This document shows, in pieces, positions 34,812-40,269 of a stretch of DNA of 40,269 nucleotides. Numbering within the stretch: the first letter of the stretch is position 1; the number at the start of each line of letters is the position of its first letter. The stretch covers positions 1 through 40,269 of the forward strand of contig SHZJ01000033.1 in the NCBI GenBank assembly GCA_009692365.1, written 5' to 3'. Source of the stretch: Gammaproteobacteria bacterium (lineage in GTDB: Bacteria; Pseudomonadota; Gammaproteobacteria; Ga0077536). Position numbers and translations under genes: made by a program. The notes below the pieces were generated by a model that was not told the origin of the DNA, searched no databases, and saw only the letters and a program-made list of their open reading frames with translations.

Positions 34812-37223
34812 ATGAGATTTACGCTTTCACGTTGGGTTATGGCGCATCGCGGCGCGGTCGGGATTGCTTTCATTATCGTGACGTTGGCTTTTATGGTGGG
34901 TTTCCCTAAAGTCCAAATTCGCACAGTGTTTAAAGACCTATTGCCCACTAACGACCCCTTTGTTCAAGTCTATTTTGACCATCCTAATTTCGGGAATCCG
35001 CTGACCGTCTCGGTCATGGTCAAGCGCCGGGACGGCGACATTTACAACGCCGAGACCCTCAACAAGGTTTGGCAGTTGACCCGTGAAATTGACCTTGCAC
35101 CCAAGGTTGACCACGACACGCTAATTTCGATCTCAACGGAAAAACTGCGCTATGCCGAAGCGACTCCAGATGGGGTAGATTTGCGGCCCCTGATGGACAA
35201 CAAGGCGCCTAGCACGCCGGCTGACGTCGCTGATTTCCGCCAGCGGGTGGCCAGTTCACCCAACGCGCAGCTTTTCTATGTCTCTCGCGATGAGACCGCC
35301 GCGCTGATTACGGTGGCCTTCCACGACAGCCTGGATTACGGACAGACGTTCACTTTCCTGCAGGATTTGGTGGAGAAATCGCGCGACGCCAACCACGACG
35401 TCTATCTGGCAGGCCAGCCGATCCTCACCGGTTGGGTCTACAAACTGCAGAAACAGACCTACAAAATTTTCGGGATCACCATCGGTGCGCTGGTCATTGC
35501 GCTGGTTTTGTACATGCGCAACATCGCCGGGGTGGTCACCCCGGTAATTTGTGCGGCGGTCGCGGGGCTGTGGGGATTTGGTTTCATCGGCTGGTTAGGC
35601 CGTCCGATTGAACCTTTGTTGATGATCGTGCCGCTCCTGCTGGTCGCGCGTTCATTCTCCCACTGCGTGCAGTACACCGAGCGCTACTACGAGGTGCTCG
35701 TCCACATTAAGGATCGGCGCAAAGCCGCCGAAATCACCATGGCCATCATGATGGCGCCCTCAGTGTTAGGCATCATGACGGACGTCTTCGGCATTATTTT
35801 CATCGCCGTGGCACCCATTCGAACCATGGTCAACCACGCGATTTTCTGCGGCTTTTGGGCGCTATGGATTATCCCTACCGGGGTCTTTCTCATCTCTGTT
35901 TTACTCTCCTACCTGCCGGTGCCCGGCAACCTCCATGACATCGTGGGCGGCAAGAGCAAGGAGTCGGGCATCCATCGGTTGGAGCAAAGTCTGCTCGATC
36001 TTATTTCACGCGCAACGTTCGGCAAGCCGGCCAAGTACACGGCGGCGGTGTTCATCTTGTTGGGCGTGGGTTCCGTGTATATCAACTCCCTGATCAAGAT
36101 TGGTAATCCCGTTGAGGGCAGTAATTTGCTGTGGTATGACTCGGAGTTCAACACCGCAGTGCGGGCCATCAACGGCCATTTCCCCGGCATGAACACCTTG
36201 GAAATCGTCCTGGAAGCCAAGGACCCCGACAGCGAGCGCCGCGTCGCGCGCACCCCGGAGTACATATGGGTGGCCTACACCATTCAAAGCATCATGGAGT
36301 CCGATGCGGCGTTACCGCCGCGGGCAACCTTGTCTTTTGCGGACTACATGGGGGAAGTGAACCGGTTGTTCTCGGGCGGCAATCCCAAGTGGATGCCGAT
36401 CGATTTAACCGACCAGGCGGTGGCTACCGCCGGCTTTGCCGCCACTTTCAGCACTAACCCGGTGAACTTCAACACCATCGCCGATTTCCGTTTTCAAAAC
36501 CTCACCGTGTCCACTTGGTTTCGCGACAACAAACAAGAGACCGTCGACGCCGCACTGGCCAGTGCGCGGCGGGCGGTGGCTGCGGTGGGAGTGGACCATC
36601 CGGAATTCCGGGTCCGTCTGGGCAGCGGTGTGATTGCCTTACAGCAGGCAATGAACAACGTGGTGGAGCACTACCACTACCTCATTCTCGGCTTGGTCAA
36701 TCTGGCGGTGCTGGTGATCGCCGCCTACGCCTATCGCTCTTTCGTCGCGGCTATTCTGCTATTGGTGCCGGTGAATCTGTCTAATTTCATGCTGGGCGCC
36801 TCGATGCACCTGCTGGGGATCGGCATGGACATCAACGCGACCATCGTGGCGGTCATGGGGGTTGGCGTGGGTATCGACTACGGTATTTACCTGCTGTCGC
36901 GGATCTGTGAGGAATACACCGCCCACGACCACAATTTGCCCAAGGCCATCAACGCTGCGCTGACGACCACCGGCAAGGCCATCATGTTCACTGCGACCAT
37001 CATGCTGATGGGTATTTTGCCGTGGTATTTCCTGTCGGATCTGAAATTCATGGCCGACATGGGGATCCTGTTGGTCGCCATCATGCTCATCAACATGGTG
37101 CTCTCCTTGATGGTGCTCCCGCTGCTGGTGTGGTTTGTGCACCCGAAGTTTTTGGCCCGCGAAGACCTGATGGTGGGCGAGAGCATCGATCTGCACGCGC
37201 TGGCCGCCGAGTCGCGCGTTTAA
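34812..37223 (+). CDS. RND-superfamily (MMPL-type) membrane exporter
   Basis: An 803-residue protein with two repeats of one membrane segment, a large periplasmic domain and five further segments (12 in total). The first segment follows RWVMAHRGAVG. The second half contains GVGVGIDYGIYLLSR (Asp689), the MMPL/HpnN-type proton-relay motif, and GKAIMFTATIMLMG. Such proteins move lipids or hydrophobic compounds using the proton gradient and often lack a dedicated outer-membrane partner, as here. The ATG at 34812 is preferred over an in-frame TTG at 34755. Facing a Baeyer-Villiger monooxygenase, it may transport the same hydrophobic substrate or product (inference). Confidence 0.88.
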   Translation: MRFTLSRWVMAHRGAVGIAFIIVTLAFMVGFPKVQIRTVFKDLLPTNDPFVQVYFDHPNFGNPLTVSVMVKRRDGDIYNAETLNKVWQLTREIDLAPKVDHDTLISISTEKLRYAEATPDGVDLRPLMDNKAPSTPADVADFRQRVASSPNAQLFYVSRDETAALITVAFHDSLDYGQTFTFLQDLVEKSRDANHDVYLAGQPILTGWVYKLQKQTYKIFGITIGALVIALVLYMRNIAGVVTPVICAAVAGLWGFGFIGWLGRPIEPLLMIVPLLLVARSFSHCVQYTERYYEVLVHIKDRRKAAEITMAIMMAPSVLGIMTDVFGIIFIAVAPIRTMVNHAIFCGFWALWIIPTGVFLISVLLSYLPVPGNLHDIVGGKSKESGIHRLEQSLLDLISRATFGKPAKYTAAVFILLGVGSVYINSLIKIGNPVEGSNLLWYDSEFNTAVRAINGHFPGMNTLEIVLEAKDPDSERRVARTPEYIWVAYTIQSIMESDAALPPRATLSFADYMGEVNRLFSGGNPKWMPIDLTDQAVATAGFAATFSTNPVNFNTIADFRFQNLTVSTWFRDNKQETVDAALASARRAVAAVGVDHPEFRVRLGSGVIALQQAMNNVVEHYHYLILGLVNLAVLVIAAYAYRSFVAAILLLVPVNLSNFMLGASMHLLGIGMDINATIVAVMGVGVGIDYGIYLLSRICEEYTAHDHNLPKAINAALTTTGKAIMFTATIMLMGILPWYFLSDLKFMADMGILLVAIMLINMVLSLMVLPLLVWFVHPKFLAREDLMVGESIDLHALAAESRV

Positions 37224-37364
37224 GCGACGCCACCCCTGCCGGGCGCCAGCAGCGGCGGACGGCGTGGGTGGGTGGCGGTGTGCTGTGAGTGGGGCGATGA
37301 GCACCCCTTTTGTGAGCACGTGCTGGGTAGTGCCGAGCCCAGCCTTAGGCGCTCACAGACGGCG

Positions 37365-37871
37365 TTAGGGCGTGGGATCGTAGCGGCGACCCACGCGGTC
37401 GGCGGCTGCTAGCACTGTCGTGGTTAAACCCTGTTTATAGTTGATCATCGCGGCGCGCAGCGCCGGATCAGCGGTGCCCAGAATCTGCACGGCCAATAAG
37501 CCGGCGTTGGTCGCGTTATTGACCGCTACCGTGGCCACCGGCACGCCGGCGGGCATTTGAGCAATGGAGAGCAGGGCGTCCGTGCCGTTGAGCAGCGTGG
37601 CAGCAATGGGTACGCCGATCACCGGCAATGGGGTGAGCGCCGCGACCATGCCGGGCAGGTGCGCTGCACCACCGGCCCCCGCCACTATCACTAGCAGACC
37701 GCGCGCCACGGCGCTGGTGGCGTATTCCACCATGCGCTGCGGGGTGCGATGGGCGGACACCACGGTGAGTTCGAAGGGCACCTGAAATTCTTCCAGCACA
37801 CTGGCCGCAGCGGCCATGATTTTAAGGTCTGACTCGCTGCCCATGATCACGCCCACGAGCGGTGTACTCAT
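37365..37871 (-). CDS. purE: N5-carboxyaminoimidazole ribonucleotide mutase
   Basis: A 168-residue class I PurE that converts N5-CAIR to CAIR in purine synthesis. Signatures: [10 protein letters not shown] near the N-terminus, [12 protein letters not shown] (catalytic His) and [16 protein letters not shown], where the usual loop residues bind the ribonucleotide. The start ATG overlaps the purK stop (ATGA), so purK and purE are translated together. The order purK-purE, reversed relative to E. coli purEK, is seen on this strand. Confidence 0.96.
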   Translation of the reverse strand: MSTPLVGVIMGSESDLKIMAAAASVLEEFQVPFELTVVSAHRTPQRMVEYATSAVARGLLVIVAGAGGAAHLPGMVAALTPLPVIGVPIAATLLNGTDALLSIAQMPAGVPVATVAVNNATNAGLLAVQILGTADPALRAAMINYKQGLTTTVLAAADRVGRRYDPTP

Positions 37872-39025
37872 GCTGGTTTGCCTCCTACTCGCACCTGTTG
37901 TTGCAACACCCGGGCCTTGGAAATCGCCGCGTCTAGGGAGTCCGCCGTGACCGTGATGTGGCCCATTTTCCGATATGGCTTCACGCTGTTTTTGCCATAC
38001 AGATGCACCGCCGCGCCCGCCATGTCGGCAACGCTGTCGAGCCCGTGGAAGTCGGGTACGCCGTGCGCGTTCAACTCCCCCAGGAGGTTGAAGGAGGTGG
38101 CAGGCTGGAGCAGCCGGGGCGAGCCCAGCGGCATGTTGGTCACCGCCCGCAGGTGCTGGGCGAACTGCGAGGTTTCGCAGGCTTCGATCGTGTAGTGGCC
38201 GGAGTTATGCGGACGCGGTGAGATTTCGTTGAGCACGATGTCCCCCGTTCGGGTGAGAAAAAACTCGATGCCAAAAATACCCACACCTGCCAGGGCGTCG
38301 ACGCTGATCTGCGCCAGTGCCCCGCAGCGCGCGGCAATGGCGGCATCGACTTGGGCGGGTGCCTGAATGGTATTGAGAATGTTGGCGCGGGCGTCGAACT
38401 CCGCTTGGACTACCGGGTACAGCGCGATGTCCCCGCGCTCGTTGCGCGCCAGCATCACTGCGAGCTCGCGCTCAATGTCGACCACCCGCTCACCCAAACA
38501 AGGTCCACGGGCCAATAGTTCGAGCGCCTCGTGCGCGTGCCTGATGAGCTTGACCCCGTGTCCATCGTAGCCGTGGCGGCGGACCTTCAGGATGCAGGGT
38601 AGCCCGAAGGCGCTGAGTTCGGCGGCCGTGTCAATGCTGGCGAATTCGCCCACGGGCAGCCCGGCGGCCGCGAGATAGCGTTTTTGCAGCAGTTTGTCTT
38701 GAATGATGCCCACTACCCGGCTAGAAGGTGCGACCCGAATGTGCGCGGCTTCCAGCGCGGCCAAGGAGCTCGCGTTCACCGCTTCGATGTCGATCGTGAC
38801 GACGTCGCTCAGGCGGGCCAGTTCACACAGCGCGGAGGCGTCGTCGTATTCCGCCACGATTTGGCGGGCGAACTCGCTCGCCGGTGCACTCGGTGTGGGA
38901 TCCAGCACGGTGATGCTGATCCCTAATGATGGCGCGATTTCGGCCATCATGCGGGCCAGTTGCCCGCCGCCGACGATGCCCACGCGGTGGGTCGCCTGAC
39001 GGCTCTCAGAATGGGATAGGGTCAT
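37868..39025 (-). CDS. purK: N5-carboxyaminoimidazole ribonucleotide synthase
   Basis: A 385-residue ATP-grasp enzyme that carboxylates AIR with bicarbonate and ATP. Visible are [21 protein letters not shown] (N-terminal domain), [20 protein letters not shown], the glycine-rich [15 protein letters not shown] loop and [29 protein letters not shown], which is nearly invariant in PurK. ATG 39025 is preferred; an upstream TTG at 39070 would add 15 unconserved residues. The upstream 126 bp contain a TTGACA (minus strand, 39070-39065) without a good -10 at the usual distance. Confidence 0.96.
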   Translation of the reverse strand: MTLSHSESRQATHRVGIVGGGQLARMMAEIAPSLGISITVLDPTPSAPASEFARQIVAEYDDASALCELARLSDVVTIDIEAVNASSLAALEAAHIRVAPSSRVVGIIQDKLLQKRYLAAAGLPVGEFASIDTAAELSAFGLPCILKVRRHGYDGHGVKLIRHAHEALELLARGPCLGERVVDIERELAVMLARNERGDIALYPVVQAEFDARANILNTIQAPAQVDAAIAARCGALAQISVDALAGVGIFGIEFFLTRTGDIVLNEISPRPHNSGHYTIEACETSQFAQHLRAVTNMPLGSPRLLQPATSFNLLGELNAHGVPDFHGLDSVADMAGAAVHLYGKNSVKPYRKMGHITVTADSLDAAISKARVLQQQVRVGGKPA

Positions 39026-39151
39026 GGGGCCTCGGTGTGGACGACGGGCCCCTGCGGGGTACCCTGTCAAGGGCCTATAGGATAAGGCGTCTACGCCGCC
39101 CGCAACACCCTGTCGTTTGAGGGCGCCACCCGCCTGCCGGGCGCGGGGTCG

Positions 39152-39820
39152 CTAGATTCCGAGATAACTCTGCGCCAGCCGCGGCAGCAAGGCGCGAAAA
39201 CGCAGCGGGCCCTCGGTCACCGCCAAGCAGATGCACTCGCCCTCGTTGGTGACCACCGGCTGGTGGTCGACGGTTTCATCGGCGTCCTCGATGTCGCCCG
39301 CCGCGTAGATGCGGTCGCGGTTGAAAAACGCCCCCTTGAGCACCAGCGTCAATTCACTCCCCGAGTGGGTGTGCCGTGGCAGTACGGTGCCGGGGGCGGC
39401 GCGCAGTAACCACAGGCGTTCAGTGTGGGTCCCGCTCAGCTTGGCGATGGCGAGGCCGCGCCCGGCGCCGCGCCACGGCAGAGCGGATATCCCGCACTCG
39501 AGGTATTGGGCGACGAGGGTTTGGAGGTCGACGGGGTTCCCAATTGCGCTGCCGAAGCTAGCGATCGGACGTGAGGGCGTCCAGGCATTGAGGACGTCGG
39601 CCTGGCTCGGCGCGCGGATGGCCACCGGTGGCGCCTGCCCTGCGACGGGTCGGCTGTTCATCATCAAATCCGCCCCTAGCTGCTCTGCGCAGCCGAGCTC
39701 TTGGGCGCATTGCGAGCAGGCTGCCAAGTGGGCGGCCATGACGAGATCGAAGCCACGCGAGAGCGTGCCGCAGGCATAATCTAGCAGCCAGGCGGTGTCG
39801 GGATGGTGGGTGATGTTCAA
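39152..39820 (-). CDS. chrR: ChrR-type zinc anti-sigma factor
   Basis: A 222-residue anti-sigma factor. The N-terminal zinc domain has His6, His31, Cys35 and Cys38 (HHPDTAW; HLAACSQC), and the C-terminal cupin has His150, His152, Glu156 and His186. The spacing equals that of Rhodobacter sphaeroides ChrR (His6/His31/Cys35/Cys38; His141/His143/Glu147/His177), so both metal sites appear intact. It should hold the ECF sigma factor inactive until singlet oxygen or organic peroxide triggers release. The start is TTG at 39820, overlapping the sigma gene's TGA (TTGA), with GAGG upstream. This is the only start that gives the conserved MxITHH beginning. Confidence 0.92.
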   Translation of the reverse strand: MNITHHPDTAWLLDYACGTLSRGFDLVMAAHLAACSQCAQELGCAEQLGADLMMNSRPVAGQAPPVAIRAPSQADVLNAWTPSRPIASFGSAIGNPVDLQTLVAQYLECGISALPWRGAGRGLAIAKLSGTHTERLWLLRAAPGTVLPRHTHSGSELTLVLKGAFFNRDRIYAAGDIEDADETVDHQPVVTNEGECICLAVTEGPLRFRALLPRLAQSYLGI

Positions 39821-40269
39821 TTTTCTGCCTCAAAAATGCCACGGATGCGCTGAAACGCGAGCCGTGCCCGGGATTTTACGGTGCCAATCGGTAGGTTTAA
39901 TTCGCGCGCTATCTCACGGTGGGATTTGCCCTCCACATAAGCCATTAGCAGCACGCGCGCCTGTGCTTCTGGCAACTGAGAGAGCAGCGCGACGGATTTC
40001 TGACCCGCGGCTCTCGCATACAAATCTTCCTCGTAGATGGCGTCCCCTGCGGTTTCGCCCGCGTAGCGCTCCAAGGCCATATATTCGCGCCGCTCCGCCC
40101 GCTTGAGGTCGATGAGGCGGTTGCGCGCCATGGAAAAAATCCAGGTGCGGGCGGAGGCGCGGGTGGCGTCGAACTGTTGCGCCTTTCTCCACACCGCGAT
40201 CATGATGTCCTGCAGGACGTTCTCGGCGTCCGCCAGATCAAGTCCGGTGCGTTGCAAGTACCCCTGCAC
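39817..40269 (-). CDS. rpoE: ECF sigma factor, ChrR-associated (ECF11-type), 5' end outside window
   Basis: 150 codons of an ECF sigma factor are present; the true start is beyond base 40269. Region 2 runs through DIMIAVWRKA and ARTWIFSMARNRLIDLKRAERR, which include the -10-binding and core-binding parts. Region 4 covers LSQLPEAQARVLLMAYVEGKS and HREIARELNLPIGTVKSRARLAFQRIR, the helix-turn-helix that reads the -35. The GTG at the edge is not taken as a start because region 2 is incomplete there. Coupled with ChrR, it should drive a photo-oxidative/peroxide stress regulon; no target promoter was identified in this window. Confidence 0.9.
   Translation of the reverse strand: MQGYLQRTGLDLADAENVLQDIMIAVWRKAQQFDATRASARTWIFSMARNRLIDLKRAERREYMALERYAGETAGDAIYEEDLYARAAGQKSVALLSQLPEAQARVLLMAYVEGKSHREIARELNLPIGTVKSRARLAFQRIRGIFEAEN

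Noticed and set aside
39026..39070. TTGACA on the minus strand as purK promoter
   Set aside because: No -10-like hexamer lies 16-18 bp downstream; the intervening DNA is GC-rich.

Overview
The window reads as chromosomal DNA of a GC-rich Gram-negative proteobacterium, probably a gammaproteobacterium. It carries lpxH (lipid A), ampD (murein recycling), a ppsR/ppsA pair, nadC, purEK, a ppiB-lpxH pair and an ECF11 sigma/ChrR pair. The lineage is inferred from gene content; no rRNA is present. Coding density is high, and many neighbours share stop codons or are joined by ATGA/TTGA overlaps.

Layout. 1-2634: a secreted Pro-Thr-repeat protein cut by the window edge, joined by an ATGA overlap to an MmgE/PrpD gene, and divergent from an exported FAH-fold protein that has lost its active site. 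2657-4021: a frameshifted membrane-protein pseudogene carrying thirteen 9-bp repeats. 4032-7319: divergent ppsR and ppsA, i.e. PEP synthase and its regulator. 7316-9739: an unrecognised protein gene and mtdA (minus strand), then fchA (plus strand), giving the tetrahydrofolate-type C1 oxidation steps. 9736-13577: nadC, egtD, ampD, lpxH, ppiB. 13768-14200: four tRNA genes (Pro, Arg, His, Lys) behind a good sigma-70 promoter.

14407-23264 is a catabolic block: a zinc-free MDR oxidoreductase, two thiolases, a type II 3-hydroxyacyl-CoA dehydrogenase, a coupled pair of acyl-CoA dehydrogenase subunits and an MFS transporter. Together these look like beta-oxidation of an unusual acyl-CoA, such as a sterol, terpenoid or aromatic side chain. 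23451-29275: a YihY-type membrane protein, a VOC-fold protein, an LLM-class flavin oxidoreductase and an isolated MoxR ATPase/VWA (CoxD/CoxE-like) pair. 29298-32320: a coupled DUF1800/DUF1501 pair of exported proteins of unknown role. 32469-37223: a Baeyer-Villiger-type monooxygenase divergent from an RND/MMPL exporter. 37365-40269: purE/purK and the ChrR/ECF sigma pair, with the sigma gene cut by the window end.

No CRISPR array, insertion sequence, integrase or prophage gene was seen. The least explained items are the inactive exported hydratase homologue, the unrecognised mtdA-linked protein, the orphan MoxR-VWA pair, the DUF1800/DUF1501 pair and several short repeats next to start codons.
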